Notes: generated from the sequence alone by a model not told the origin. 64,000 nucleotides of DNA from JAXMHQ01 sp046346665 (GCA_046346665.1 JAXMHQ010000028.1:10393-74392), one strand, 5' to 3'; shown: positions 9,190-21,258, numbered from the stretch's first letter. Numbers and translations: made by a program.

Positions 9190-9263
9190 TCCGCAGATCG
9201 CCCGGATTGCGCCGGTGTTTCCGTCTCATTATTCCAATCTGTGAAATCTGCGACATCTGCGGA
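9190..9263. repeat. Dispersed repeat with tccgcagat / atctgcgga arms
   Basis: The spacer between the flippase and dehydrogenase genes carries tccgcagat at 9190-9198 and its reverse complement at 9255-9263. Degenerate copies of an ATCTG-containing 9-mer lie between them. The same words recur at 11611-11733. It is a decayed copy of a repeat family; no function is evident beyond a possible weak hairpin. Confidence 0.6.
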
Positions 9264-9311
9264 TTTCTTTACCACCGCTCTCATCAACCAAAAGGAAAAG
9301 CAAATCAGATC

Positions 9312-10598
9312 ATGAAGACAGCAATCGTTGGATTGGGTTATGTCGGCCTGCCGTTGTCGCTCCAGTTCGCGCGCTCCGGCGTCACCGTGCTGGGACTCGA
9401 CATCGACCCGGTCAAGGTCGACGCCTTGAACCAGGGCCGCAGCTACATCAAACACATCGCGTCGGACACCATCGCCGAGGCGATCAAGTCCGGGTCGTTT
9501 TCGGCATCGACCGATTTCGGCCGGATCCGCGAAGTCGAAGCGATCATCATTTGTGTTCCGACGCCGCTGAACAAGAATCGCGAGCCGGACATTTCGTTCA
9601 TCATCGACACTGGCAAGCGCATTGCCCGGCATTTGCAGAAGGGCACGCTGGTGGTGCTGGAATCGACCACGTATCCGGGGACGACCGACGAGGACCTGCG
9701 CGAGGTGCTCGAAGTGGGCTCGGGCCTGGTGGCGGGGCGCGATTTCAACCTGGCGTTCTCGCCCGAGCGCGAGGACCCGGGCAACCCGGACAGCAAAGTG
9801 GCGACGATTCCGAAGGTGGTGGGCGGTTACACGCCGGCGTGCCTCGAGAAAGCCAAAGCGCTTTACGGCAAAGCAATCAAGACTGTCGTTCCGGTATCGT
9901 CCTGCCGCGCGGCTGAGGCGACCAAGCTGCTGGAAAACATTTTCCGCAGCGTCAACATCGCCCTCGTCAACGAACTCAAGGTGGTTTATGCCGCCATGGG
10001 CATCGACATCTGGGAAGTGGTCGGCGCCGCCAAGACGAAGCCGTTCGGGTTCATGGCGTTTTATCCCGGGCCCGGGCTCGGCGGCCATTGCATTCCGATC
10101 GATCCGTTTTACTTGACCTGGAAGGCGCGGGAATATCATCAGAACACGCGGTTCATTGAGTTGGCGGGCGAAGTGAACACGGCGATGCCCATGTATGTCA
10201 TCAACCGCACCGCCGAAGCGCTCAACGCCGCGAAGAAAGCCGTCAACGGCAGCAAGGTGCTCGTGCTGGGACTGGCCTACAAACCCGACGTCGATGACGA
10301 CCGCGAATCGCCCAGTTACGTGCTGATGGACCTGCTCAAGGAACGCGGCGCGGAGGTGGCTTATTACGATCCTTACGTCCCGATCATCCGACCGACGCGC
10401 GAACATCCGCACTGGGAAGGAACCCGGTCGGTGGCGTGGGATCAGAAGACGATCGCGGGATTCGACGCGGTGATCATCGCGACGAATCACAAGGCGATCA
10501 ATTACGCCGAGCTGGGCGCCTGGTCGCGCTGCATCATCGACACGCGCAACTCCATGCTGCCGGTGAAGACCGAGGCGAAGCAGGTTTGGAAAGCCTGA
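9312..10598 (+). CDS. Nucleotide-sugar dehydrogenase (UDP-GlcNAc/ManNAc 6-dehydrogenase type)
   Basis: 428 residues. The NAD-binding Rossmann motif GLGYVGLPLS is at the N-terminus, and ESTTYPGTT and the catalytic-Cys motif GPGLGGHCIPIDP are in the middle, followed by the C-terminal UDP-binding domain (GLAYKPDVDDDRESPS). The four-electron oxidation gives a uronic acid. The ATG at 9312 is preceded by an AAAGG-type Shine-Dalgarno sequence; upstream in-frame sequence is translated repeat and is rejected. It probably supplies an acidic sugar for the polymer. WecC/WbpA-type specificity is more likely than glucose, but not proven. Confidence 0.9.
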   Translation: MKTAIVGLGYVGLPLSLQFARSGVTVLGLDIDPVKVDALNQGRSYIKHIASDTIAEAIKSGSFSASTDFGRIREVEAIIICVPTPLNKNREPDISFIIDTGKRIARHLQKGTLVVLESTTYPGTTDEDLREVLEVGSGLVAGRDFNLAFSPEREDPGNPDSKVATIPKVVGGYTPACLEKAKALYGKAIKTVVPVSSCRAAEATKLLENIFRSVNIALVNELKVVYAAMGIDIWEVVGAAKTKPFGFMAFYPGPGLGGHCIPIDPFYLTWKAREYHQNTRFIELAGEVNTAMPMYVINRTAEALNAAKKAVNGSKVLVLGLAYKPDVDDDRESPSYVLMDLLKERGAEVAYYDPYVPIIRPTREHPHWEGTRSVAWDQKTIAGFDAVIIATNHKAINYAELGAWSRCIIDTRNSMLPVKTEAKQVWKA

Positions 10599-10620
10599 CC
10601 GGTCCGAACAAGGTCGTGCC

Positions 10621-11601
10621 ATGATTGTCGTGCTGGGAGCCAGCGGGTTCGTGGGGCGCGCGTTCTCCGATGAACTGCGCCGCCGCGGGCACGGCTTTGT
10701 CCCCCTGTCGCGGCAGGCGATGGATTACACGCGGTTCGACGTGCTGTTCGATTATCTGCGGAAACTGCGGCCGGAATTCGTGATCAACGCGGCGGGGTTC
10801 ACGGGGACGGCGGACGAGGAGGATTGCGAGCAGCAGCAGCAGGAGGCGCTGGCGGCGAACACGTTTTTGCCGCAGACGATCGCCCGCGCCTGCCTGATGA
10901 CCCAGACGCCCTGGGGGCACGTGTCGTCCGGCTGGGTGTATGCGGGCGCGAAGGTGGCGGAAAACGGCCGGCTGCGCGTGCAGGAGGACCTGGAATCGCC
11001 GGAGTTTCGCCGCCTCCTGGCGGATCACCCGGAACGCGTCGGCGGGTTCACCGAGGGCGATGAACCGAACTTTTCGTTCCGCCACGCGCCCTGCAGTTTC
11101 TATAGCGGCACCAAGGCGCTCGCCGAGGAGGCGCTCGAAGGCCGGGGCCGGATTTATGTCTGGCGGCCCGGGCTGCCGTTCAACGAGAGCCCGGCCTCGC
11201 GGAATTTCCTGTGGCGGCTCCAGCACGAGCGGCGGATTCATGACGCGGTGAATTCGTTTTCGCACGCGGAGGATTTCGTCACGGCGTGCCTGGATCTCTG
11301 GGAGCGCAAGGCGGAGTTCGGCACTTATCACGTGGCGAACCCGGGCGTGATCACCGTGCGGCAGGTCGCCGACATGATCCAGCGCATCCTCAAACCAAAC
11401 CGGCAATTCGAATTCTGCGAGCAACCGGACCGGCCGGACCCGCTCCAGCCCCGATCGCGCCGGCCCAGTTGCATCCTGAACGTCGGCAAGCTGCTGAATT
11501 CCGGGATCAAAATGCGCCCGGTGGAGGAGGCGCTCGAAGACACGCTGCAACGCTGGAAGCGGAGTTCCAAACCCGTGCCCGCGCCCCGGCGACGATGGTG
11601 A
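10621..11601 (+). CDS. RmlD-like NAD-dependent epimerase/reductase
   Basis: 326 residues of the extended SDR type. An N-terminal GASGFVG dinucleotide-binding motif, the VINAAGFTG segment and the SGWVY plus YSGTKALAEE stretches (Ser-Tyr-x3-Lys-type active site) are visible. Relatives reduce or epimerise nucleotide sugars, for example dTDP-4-dehydrorhamnose reductase. The gene follows the dehydrogenase by 22 bp and belongs to the same locus. The exact substrate is unknown. Confidence 0.8.
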   Translation: MIVVLGASGFVGRAFSDELRRRGHGFVPLSRQAMDYTRFDVLFDYLRKLRPEFVINAAGFTGTADEEDCEQQQQEALAANTFLPQTIARACLMTQTPWGHVSSGWVYAGAKVAENGRLRVQEDLESPEFRRLLADHPERVGGFTEGDEPNFSFRHAPCSFYSGTKALAEEALEGRGRIYVWRPGLPFNESPASRNFLWRLQHERRIHDAVNSFSHAEDFVTACLDLWERKAEFGTYHVANPGVITVRQVADMIQRILKPNRQFEFCEQPDRPDPLQPRSRRPSCILNVGKLLNSGIKMRPVEEALEDTLQRWKRSSKPVPAPRRRW

Positions 11602-11610
11602 TGAAAAAGC

Positions 11611-11733
11611 ATCCGCAGATTCCACAGAGGACACAGATTTTCCTGAACCCCCGGGTGTCTCCCCCGTCGTCCGTGGTCAACTTGAGTGAATCTATGCAAC
11701 GCCCCTTCAGCGCAATCTGCGCAATCTGCGGAT
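11611..11733. repeat. Inverted repeat whose right arm encodes part of a signal peptide
   Basis: The left arm starts with atccgcagat at 11611, and the right arm, ending in atctgcggat at 11733, is its reverse complement, with further ATCTG words between. The right arm lies inside the next coding region and specifies residues AICAICGYLS of its signal peptide. The same repeat type occurs at 9190-9263. Confidence 0.65.
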
Positions 11734-12953
11734 ATCTGTCCCTGGCCGGCCTCGGCGCGCGCGCCCAGGACGTGCTCATGCCGCGCGAGGATTATTCCCT
11801 CACGCCGCCGGCCGTTACGCAGGCGTCCACGAACCAGATGGAAGTGTTCACGCCGCCGCCGGCCGCGAGCCCGCGCGAAGCGGCCCCGGTCAACTGGGGG
11901 CCCGTCAGCCTCCGACCGCGCCTGTTTTACCGGTTCATCTACGGCAACGGCATCCCCGCCGGCGGCGATTACGTCAAAACCGCCATCAACGAAGTTTCCC
12001 CCGGCATCCTCATGTCGATTGGATCGCACTGGGTCCTCGATTACGCGCCTACCTGGATGCTGTATACGAGCAGCCAGCTGAAGAACACCGTCGGCCAGAA
12101 CGCCTCGCTCACCGGCGGAGCCGTGTATGGCGATTGGATGCTCGAATTTTCCCAGAGCTACGTGTTCTCGTCCGATCCGCAGATCCAGACGGGGACGCAA
12201 ACGGATGAGAGCGTCTACCTGACCCTGCTGCGGGCGACGTATCATTTCAACAGCAGGCTCACGACCGACCTGGCCGTGGACCAGAAAGTCGTCGTGGCCG
12301 ACCAGTTTCAAAGCTACAAGGAATGGGCCACGCTCGACTGGCTGAATTACGATTTCTACACCCGCATGCAGGCTTCGATCGGGTTGGGCGGCGGCTACGA
12401 CGCCGTCCAGACCGGCGCGGACATGAGCTTCGAACAGATGCAGGCCCGATTCCAATGGCGGGCCACCGACAAACTGAGCATCCGCGTGAACGGCGGCGGC
12501 GAAGTCCGGCAGTACCTTCAGTCGGACCTCAACGACACCGTCAGCCCTGTCGGTGGCGGCCAGATCCAATACATGCCGGTGGACGGCACCCGGATCACGC
12601 TGAGCGCGGATCACATTGTGAATGTTTCGCTGTTGGTTGTGACGAACGGCGGGGCGGGCCAGAGCCAGTTGGTGGAGAGCACGGATTTTGCCGTGGGCGT
12701 GCAGCAACGGTTGCTGGAACACTTCACGGGCAACCTCGGCGTGGGCTACCACATTGTGGATTACACCACGGCCGGCAGCACGGTGAGCGACCGGCGCGAT
12801 CATTATTTCGACGTGGACGCCCGCGTGGGCACGCAGTTCCGGCGGCGCGGCAATTTCGCCATTTTCTACCGTTACACCAACAACAACTCGACCGACAGCG
12901 GGTTCACTTTCAACAGCAACCAGGGCGGCATGCAGTTGGAATGGCGGTATTGA
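11694..12953 (+). CDS. Outer-membrane beta-barrel protein of the polysaccharide locus
   Basis: 419 residues from the ATG at 11694. The N-terminus is a signal peptide ending around GLGARAQD. The remainder alternates amphipathic beta strands rich in aromatic residues, ending in an aromatic-terminated strand (GMQLEWRY) typical of barrel proteins inserted by BAM. The last gene before an intrinsic terminator, it could be an exopolysaccharide exporter or anchor, as similarly placed barrels are elsewhere. No family motif specific enough to name it was recognised. An upstream start at about 11595 in the same frame would only add repeat-derived sequence. Confidence 0.7.
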   Translation: MQRPFSAICAICGYLSLAGLGARAQDVLMPREDYSLTPPAVTQASTNQMEVFTPPPAASPREAAPVNWGPVSLRPRLFYRFIYGNGIPAGGDYVKTAINEVSPGILMSIGSHWVLDYAPTWMLYTSSQLKNTVGQNASLTGGAVYGDWMLEFSQSYVFSSDPQIQTGTQTDESVYLTLLRATYHFNSRLTTDLAVDQKVVVADQFQSYKEWATLDWLNYDFYTRMQASIGLGGGYDAVQTGADMSFEQMQARFQWRATDKLSIRVNGGGEVRQYLQSDLNDTVSPVGGGQIQYMPVDGTRITLSADHIVNVSLLVVTNGGAGQSQLVESTDFAVGVQQRLLEHFTGNLGVGYHIVDYTTAGSTVSDRRDHYFDVDARVGTQFRRRGNFAIFYRYTNNNSTDSGFTFNSNQGGMQLEWRY

Positions 12954-12958
12954 GAAGA

Positions 12959-13087
12959 TCCGCAATCTCACGATTGCGGCTACCAGGACGAATTGATTCA
13001 ACCGGCGTGTTTATTCACGCCGGTTTTTTGCTTTGTAGCCGCGATTGTCAAATCGCGGGGGATCCGCAATCTCACGATTGCGGCTAC
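12959..13087. repeat. REPIN-like gtagccgcgattgtcaaatc repeats (one half copy, one full copy)
   Basis: A single arm lies at 12959-12983 and a full double-hairpin copy at 13035-13087. The full copy is gtagccgcgattgtcaaatc.. followed by ..tctcacgattgcggctac, i.e. two short palindromes in inverted order. The terminator at 13001 sits between them. A second full copy is at 18243-18311 and a decayed one at 19327-19403. All are intergenic and downstream of genes. Confidence 0.8.
13001..13029 (+). terminator. Intrinsic terminator after the outer-membrane protein gene
   Basis: A perfect 9-bp stem, ACCGGCGTG / CACGCCGGT with a TTTATT loop (13001-13024), is followed directly by a T-run. It lies about 48 bp after the stop codon and closes the polysaccharide operon. 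Confidence 0.9.
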
Positions 13088-13207
13088 GGGGGGTGAATGA
13101 AACAGGAGTCGACGTTAGGAGACTCTGGATTTCCGGTTCCCAAAGAAGCGGTTTGGCGCCGGCTTCAAATGGAGTCTCGTTACCTCGACTTCCTACTGGG
13201 GCGGTCG

Positions 13208-15886
<2,679 letters not shown>

Positions 15887-16144
15887 AGTCTGTGGCACCC
15901 CGCCGGCCCTGCGGGATCGGTTCGATTCACATGCCCTCCAGGCCCAATGCCTGCCCAGCAAATAGCCGAGGATGTATATACCCGATTTTGCAATTGCACA
16001 AGCAAAAGACGGTGAAAGATTGCGTGTAAAACCCCTCGACAAAGGATGTTAGGTGCGCTGATAGTACTTTTGATTTAATTGCGGGTTGGTGAAGTCGCGG
16101 CGATTGGCCCGGTTCCCGCCTGAGATGCATGAAAGGGCGATCCA
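15887..16144. other. Divergent promoter region between dehydrogenase and Tat-exported protein
   Basis: This 258-bp stretch separates two divergently read genes and is AT-richer than its surroundings. It must hold both promoters. I see no repeat or clear operator; aaaggg just before the GTG at 16145 is a plausible ribosome-binding site. Confidence 0.4.
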
Positions 16145-17506
16145 GTGAAGCCTGGTCAACCGAATAAAACGCAGTTGTGGCATACGTGGGGGATGAGCCG
16201 GCGGCAGTTCCTGCGCCGTTTCGGCATAGCTTCCGGCGCGCTCACGTTCAGCCCGTTTTTCATCGATCGATTTGCCTCGGTGGCGCGCGCCGCGTCGCCG
16301 TTGACCCGGGTATTCAAGGTGATGAACGGGGATTGCTTCCAGAACACCGCCAAAATCTGGGATCTCCTCGGCGGCCCCGCCCGGTATATCAATCCGACCG
16401 ATGTCGTGGTCATCAAGGCGAACGCCCAGTGGATCAACCAGGGTTACACCCACACCGGCTGCATCAAGGGCGTGATCGACGCCATCCTGGCGATTCCGGG
16501 CTTTTCAGGCGAGGTCCTGATCTGCGACAACACGCAGAGCATCTACACACCCGAAGTCACGGCTTTCGGCGCCACGACCGCCAACCGCGTGCACAATTAT
16601 CCGGACGACAACTGGAATTCCCTCGCCGCCAGCTACGTCGCAGCCGGAAAACAGGTCGCCGCCGTCCGGTGGTTCAACGATTCCTGGAGGGATGTTCCGT
16701 CGATCCCGTATTATTCCGAGTGGAACCCGGCCTCCGGCAGCGGCTGGACGCGGAGCTACTTCAATTTCTACGGCCGCAATACCTACCTGTCCTACCCGAT
16801 TTTCCTGTCGCCGTTCAACAGCTCCCGGCTGATCGATCCGAAAAAGGGCGTCTGGGAGGGGGCGGCTTACAGCGGACGGCGCGTGCGCACGATTGTCATG
16901 CCGACGCTGAACAATCACGGCGACGGCTCCGGCGATTACGCGGGAATGACCAGCGCGGTGAAATCGTTTTTTGGCGCGACGGAAATTCACTGGGGGACGG
17001 ATTCGATTCCCAACGGCTATTACCACATGCACAGCAGCACGTATTCCACGTGGAGCGCCTCGGCGCCGTCCGGGGATCCGGCGCTGCATGCCGGCGAACT
17101 GACGGGCCGTTACCTGAACACGTTTTTCGCGCCGCAGCTTTACATCACCGCGGCGATGTGGAGCGGCACGAGCAGCCGCACGGGCGGCGCGACGGAAACG
17201 AAAACGGTGCTGGCGTGCGAAAACCCGGTGAGCCTCGATTACATTTCCGCGCGCGACGTGATTTCGCCTTACTCGCCGTGGCTGAACCCCGATTCCAACA
17301 CCTACACGCGGCAGCAATTGATCGGGTGCAGCAGCCAGGGGATCGGCACGCTCGATCCGCAGCAAATCGAGGTTGTCAGTTTCGATTTCAACAATCCCAC
17401 CGCCACCCGCCTGGATGTGGAACGGAAGATCCGGGATTACAAGGCGGGCAAAGTCACATCACAGGATGTCAAGGATGCGATCAATCTTTACATGGACAGC
17501 CCGTAG
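16145..17506 (+). CDS. Tat-exported DUF362-like protein
   Basis: 453 residues. A twin-arginine signal, SRRQFLRRFGIASGA, starts at residue 18, so the folded protein is exported with or without a cofactor. The mature part has VVIKANAQWINQGYTHTGC and ASGGWT-free, DUF362-like segments (gene context and pattern only) and conserved Asn/Cys/His residues. The GTG at 16145 is chosen for its well-spaced AAGGG; the ATG at 16193 directly before the Tat motif is an alternative. The C-terminal DYKAGKVTSQDVKDAINLYM resembles a short helical docking-type tail. The function is not known. Confidence 0.7.
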   Translation: MKPGQPNKTQLWHTWGMSRRQFLRRFGIASGALTFSPFFIDRFASVARAASPLTRVFKVMNGDCFQNTAKIWDLLGGPARYINPTDVVVIKANAQWINQGYTHTGCIKGVIDAILAIPGFSGEVLICDNTQSIYTPEVTAFGATTANRVHNYPDDNWNSLAASYVAAGKQVAAVRWFNDSWRDVPSIPYYSEWNPASGSGWTRSYFNFYGRNTYLSYPIFLSPFNSSRLIDPKKGVWEGAAYSGRRVRTIVMPTLNNHGDGSGDYAGMTSAVKSFFGATEIHWGTDSIPNGYYHMHSSTYSTWSASAPSGDPALHAGELTGRYLNTFFAPQLYITAAMWSGTSSRTGGATETKTVLACENPVSLDYISARDVISPYSPWLNPDSNTYTRQQLIGCSSQGIGTLDPQQIEVVSFDFNNPTATRLDVERKIRDYKAGKVTSQDVKDAINLYMDSP

Positions 17507-18227
17507 CCTGGCGCTGGCGTTGCTGGCGGCCGGGCTGGTTTGTCGCGCCCCCGCCTACCAGAGCGACGCCTCGTCCATTTCGCGCACGCTGGATCGAACC
17601 GTCGCCCTGACGAACACGCCGGTGCTGGCGACGGTCTGGTTTACCAACGGCGGCGCTGCCGCGCTGCGCGGCTGGTGTTTCTCGGAACAGTTGCCGAGCG
17701 CCCTTTCGGCCTCCCTGGTCAGCGTCACCGTGGGCGGAACCACCGTCACCAACGCGCAAACCGAGACGGGCTGGGACGGCGATGTGCTGGCCGGGTGCAC
17801 GCCCTGGCGCTGCATGCTGGAGTTGCCGGCCGATTTCAATCCGGCGAACCCTGTGGCCGCCCAGGCGGTCGTGAAGGTTGTGTATTCCATCACCTCGTCC
17901 ACCGCCGGATCCTACACGCTCCCGCAGTTCATGTGGTTCGGCGCGGACCTGGTTCAGACCAACGCCAGCTTCGGTTACAGCGAAAGCACCGATCAAAAAT
18001 CCATCCGCTTTTTCACCTCGGACACTCCTCCCGTCGTCACCTCATCCGCGGTGACCAACGGCGTCCTGGTCACGCTCACCGGCGCGACGGGATCCACCTA
18101 CGTCCTGGAATCCAGCCTGAATCTCGCTTCGTGGACTCCCCTGGCGACCAACACGGCGCCGTTTTCCTACACGAATACGAACCTCTCAATCGGCGGTCGC
18201 TATTACCGCGGCCGCTGGGCGCCGTAG
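17475..18227 (+). CDS. Secreted protein of unknown function
   Basis: About 250 residues from the ATG at 17475, overlapping the preceding gene by 32 bp; an ATG at 17466 is also possible. A signal peptide (SLALALLAAGLVCRAPA) is followed by a domain of beta strands with three cysteines. The C-terminus, from GATGSTYVLESSLNLASWTP onward, looks like the verrucomicrobial C-terminal 'YVLESSxNLxSWTPLxTN...YYR' beta domain that also ends the dehydrogenase at 13208. The overlap suggests coupling with the Tat protein. No enzyme motif is visible. Confidence 0.65.
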   Translation: MRSIFTWTARSLALALLAAGLVCRAPAYQSDASSISRTLDRTVALTNTPVLATVWFTNGGAAALRGWCFSEQLPSALSASLVSVTVGGTTVTNAQTETGWDGDVLAGCTPWRCMLELPADFNPANPVAAQAVVKVVYSITSSTAGSYTLPQFMWFGADLVQTNASFGYSESTDQKSIRFFTSDTPPVVTSSAVTNGVLVTLTGATGSTYVLESSLNLASWTPLATNTAPFSYTNTNLSIGGRYYRGRWAP

Positions 18228-18242
18228 CCGGCCCCTCACCCC

Positions 18243-18311
18243 GTAGCCGCGATTGTCAAATCGCGGAGGCTGGCGCGTGAGCAGGGACCGCAATCTCACG
18301 ATTGCGGCTAC
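18243..18311. repeat. REPIN-like repeat, full copy
   Basis: gtagccgcgattgtcaaatc at the left and its partner arm ending cacgattgcggctac at 18311, separated by about 20 bp of unrelated sequence. It is the second full copy of the element at 13035-13087 and lies between two tandem + strand genes. Confidence 0.8.
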
Positions 18312-18366
18312 GACTTCTCTGCGGGCTCGACTGAACGCTTCCGGGGCGGATAAGGTCTGAGGTGAT

Positions 18367-19323
18367 ATGAATCGTTCCTGGATCATGATTGCCGGCGCAT
18401 GCGTCGCTGCCAGTGTCCTGGCTTTCATTCCTCTCTCCATGCGCAATTCCAGTCCATCGTCCGGCACCTCCTCCGGCCAGGCCCAACGCCTCGATCTCTC
18501 CGGCTTCTCGAATTCAGCTCCTGCACAACCGCTCCGGCTGCTGTTCCTGCATCATTCTGTGGGTGGACAATGGCTCGCTGCGCCGGGCCCCGAGGAAGGC
18601 ACGAACCCGATTTGCGCGACCAATCCCAACGGCGGCAGCCTGCGCGCGGCGCTCCAGTCCCAGGGCTACCAGGTCCACGAAGCCTCCTACGGCAGCCGCA
18701 TAGGGGAGAACACCGACATTTTCGACTGGCCCGGCAAATTCCGCGATCAGATGGACGCGATTCTCGCCTGCGATTTGCAGAACCAGTCCTACACGAACGG
18801 CGAACGCAACCAGGTGGTGATGTTCAAGTCCTGTTTTCCGAACAACGATTTCCGGGGACCGGGCCGGCCTCCGGGCAATGCCGCCGGGCCGGAACTCACC
18901 ATCTGGAACGCGCGGGCGGCTTACGCGTCGTTGCTGGAGCAATTCCGAAAACATCCCGACGTCCTGTTCGTCTGCGTCACCGCCCCGCCCCTCGCGGCGA
19001 AGCCCTTTCCATCGCCGCTCTGGAAGCGGGCCGTCAAGGCCTTGCTCGGCCGTTCGAACGATTACACCGATCGCGCCGCGCTGGCGCGCGAGTTCAACAA
19101 CTGGCTGAGCTCCACCAACGGCTGGCTCGCCGAGGCGCCAAGGAATGTCGTGGTGTTTGATTACTACGACGTGCTCACCGGCCATGGCGCGTCGAATCTC
19201 AGCGTGTATTCCACGGTGGACGGCTACGACAGCCATCCGAGCGCCGAAGGCAACCGGCGGGCGACGGAAGAGTTTATTCCCTTCCTGAACCGCGCCGTGC
19301 AACGGGCGGGGATTGCTCCATGA
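18367..19323 (+). CDS. SGNH-hydrolase-like secreted protein
   Basis: 318 residues. The N-terminal hydrophobic stretch (IMIAGACVAASVLAFIPL) is a signal anchor or signal peptide. The block LLFLHHSVGGQWL corresponds to SGNH block I, with 'HHS' in place of the canonical GDS, and YDSHPSAEGNRRATEEF near the C-terminus is the block V Asp-x-x-His pair. The family deacylates or hydrolyses esters, often on glycans. The ATG at 18367 has few alternatives. Substrate unknown. Confidence 0.75.
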   Translation: MNRSWIMIAGACVAASVLAFIPLSMRNSSPSSGTSSGQAQRLDLSGFSNSAPAQPLRLLFLHHSVGGQWLAAPGPEEGTNPICATNPNGGSLRAALQSQGYQVHEASYGSRIGENTDIFDWPGKFRDQMDAILACDLQNQSYTNGERNQVVMFKSCFPNNDFRGPGRPPGNAAGPELTIWNARAAYASLLEQFRKHPDVLFVCVTAPPLAAKPFPSPLWKRAVKALLGRSNDYTDRAALAREFNNWLSSTNGWLAEAPRNVVVFDYYDVLTGHGASNLSVYSTVDGYDSHPSAEGNRRATEEFIPFLNRAVQRAGIAP

Positions 19324-19326
19324 ACC

Positions 19327-19403
19327 GTAGCCGCGATCGTGAGATCGGGGTTCCTTTCGCGCGAGGCGGGGGGCTTCTCGATTTGACAATCGCGTTTGGC
19401 TGC
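19327..19403. repeat. Decayed REPIN-like copy
   Basis: gtagccgcgatcgtgagatc at 19327 and an inverted partner (cgatttgacaatcgcg, then ttggctgc) to about 19403. The copy has point changes and a longer spacer than the copies at 13035 and 18243. Confidence 0.6.
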
Positions 19404-19560
19404 GCGGCCGGTCTTTAAGCTTGCGCTGAAAGGGCGCTGTCTCTATCAATGCGGCATTCTCCAGGCCGTGCAGGCGCCTGGAACGAATTTCACGCGGATT
19501 TCTCGTCGAATTCTGAAGAAAACGATCGATTTATTTTATTTCTGGACGGGCCGGAGGCGG

Positions 19561-20859
19561 TTGTTCGCCGCGCCTGAAGGGAATTCGCGACTCCAATTTC
19601 TGCCCGCTCTGCTTGCCGTTGTTTTGCCCCTGCACGGATTTTCCAAGAGCGTTACACTGGCGTGGGAACCGTGCCCGCGCACAAACATCGTCAGCTATGT
19701 CGTCTACGCCGGGTTCGCGAGCTGCAATTATCTGGACGCCATTCCCACCGGCACCGAGACCAGCCTGACCCTGACCAATCTCGCGGAGCATCGGACGTAT
19801 TATTTTGCCGTCACGGCAATCAACGATCTCGGGCTGGAAAGCATGCCGTCGCCGGAAGCTTCCTATGTGGTGCCCGGGCCGCCGGCCGGGGCCTACGCGG
19901 GGCTGCTCGTCCCCACGGGAGAATTCAACGGCCCCGCCGCCGGCGCCGTCAGCCTTTTTGTGTCGGCCGGCGGAACCTACACCGGCAAGCTTCAACTCGG
20001 CCGGAAACGATACCCGTTCAGCGGCAAGCTCGATGACGAAGGCGCGGCATCCGTCCAGGTGCGCGCCGGCCCTAATCTGAGTTTCGGTCTCCGGCTTGAA
20101 TTCGATTTCGGGAATCCTGCCCAGCGCGTTTCCGGCACCATCGACCCGGGTGATATCCTCGTCCAGGCGCACCGCCTGCCCGACGTCGTGAAAGGCCGCA
20201 ACAACCGCTGGGCCGGCCGTTACACGCTAGCCTTGCGTCCCGCGACCAACGATGCCGCCGCACCGGCCGGCGCAGGGTGGGGGACCGTGACCGTCAGCGC
20301 ATCGGGCGCGGCCTCGTTCGCAGGCGTATTGGCCGACGGCACCCGCTTGAATCTCGGCGGCGCCGTCGATGCCAGGGGCGCCTGGGCATGGTACGCCAGT
20401 CTCGAATCCGGCCGCAAAACCCTCCAGGGATGGATTCAATTCCAGGATCAGAGTCCGACGAACGTGTGCGGCTCCGTGAACTGGCTCCAGTTGCCGGGAA
20501 AGACCGCCTCTGCCCGAAGTTTCAACACCGTGTTGGCTTCTGTGGGCTCCGTCTATGTCCCGGCCGCTGCCCATTCCATGCCGCTCGCGTGGAGCCAAGG
20601 CTGGCTGACAATTCGGGGCGCGGGATTGCCTTCGCCGTTGGTGCTGCCCGCCGCATTCACGCCGGCCGGCGTTCTGACCGGAACCGATTTCAAGGTGAAG
20701 CTCACCTCCTCGACGGGCAAGTTTGCGGGCACTTGCAATTCCGCCGGCGCCTCCATTCCCTTTAGCGGCGTCCTGCTGCAGAGCTTCGCCATCGGTGAAG
20801 GCTACGCGGCCGCTGGATCCTCCAACGGCTGGGTGTCGCTCTCAGCCAATCCTTATTAA
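19561..20859 (+). CDS. Secreted protein with fibronectin type III domain
   Basis: About 432 residues if read from the TTG at 19561 (a GGAGG lies 3 bases upstream, a short spacing). The signal peptide is FLPALLAVVLPLHGFSKS. One FN3 domain follows (SVTLAWEPCPRTNIVSYVVY through YYFAVTAINDLGLESMPSPE). The rest is repeated beta-rich segments of about 110 residues each (FSGKLDDEGAASV, FAGVLADGTRLNL, FSGVLLQSFAIG), suggesting a triplicated beta domain. The long upstream frame begins inside the decayed repeat and is not believable. No enzymatic motif seen. Confidence 0.6.
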   Translation: MFAAPEGNSRLQFLPALLAVVLPLHGFSKSVTLAWEPCPRTNIVSYVVYAGFASCNYLDAIPTGTETSLTLTNLAEHRTYYFAVTAINDLGLESMPSPEASYVVPGPPAGAYAGLLVPTGEFNGPAAGAVSLFVSAGGTYTGKLQLGRKRYPFSGKLDDEGAASVQVRAGPNLSFGLRLEFDFGNPAQRVSGTIDPGDILVQAHRLPDVVKGRNNRWAGRYTLALRPATNDAAAPAGAGWGTVTVSASGAASFAGVLADGTRLNLGGAVDARGAWAWYASLESGRKTLQGWIQFQDQSPTNVCGSVNWLQLPGKTASARSFNTVLASVGSVYVPAAAHSMPLAWSQGWLTIRGAGLPSPLVLPAAFTPAGVLTGTDFKVKLTSSTGKFAGTCNSAGASIPFSGVLLQSFAIGEGYAAAGSSNGWVSLSANPY

Positions 20860-21258
20860 GCCGCGGATCGGCAGGGGGAAGACCCGGGCTGACGCGAATT
20901 GGTGGGGCGAGACTCCGTCGAGCCTTCGAAGACCGGATTGGTGGATCAATGGATTCCTGGATAAATGGGAAGACAGTCGCGCGAAGTCCTCCAGCAATCC
21001 ACATATCCATTTATCCAACAATCCTGACCCTTCCAGTAAGTGCTCGACGAAGTCTCGTCTCACCCATGAGGATTAGCGATAATTCGCGTCAATTCGCGTC
21101 AAAACCCATACCGCCTTTATCCGTGTTGATCCCTGTCTAGTCGTGATTTAAAAGTCCCGGTCCCGGAAAAACCCCTGGATGATTTTCAGTAGCCCTCCCA
21201 ATTGTGCGTTGCGCGAATGCCTGCGAAAGTGCTGGCGTTGTTGAGTCCAACGCGATAT
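20860..21258. other. Intergenic region holding a nested inverted repeat
   Basis: No gene is supported in these 399 bp. Outer arms (gacgcgaattg..., around 20890-20925, against its inverse around 21035-21105) enclose inner arms (around 20935-20970 against 20993-21028). The arms share gcgaattggtgg..cgtcgagc and ggatcaatgg..ggataaatgg-type words. The whole could fold into one long imperfect hairpin. Promoter sequence for the RCC1-type gene must lie after it. Confidence 0.5.
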
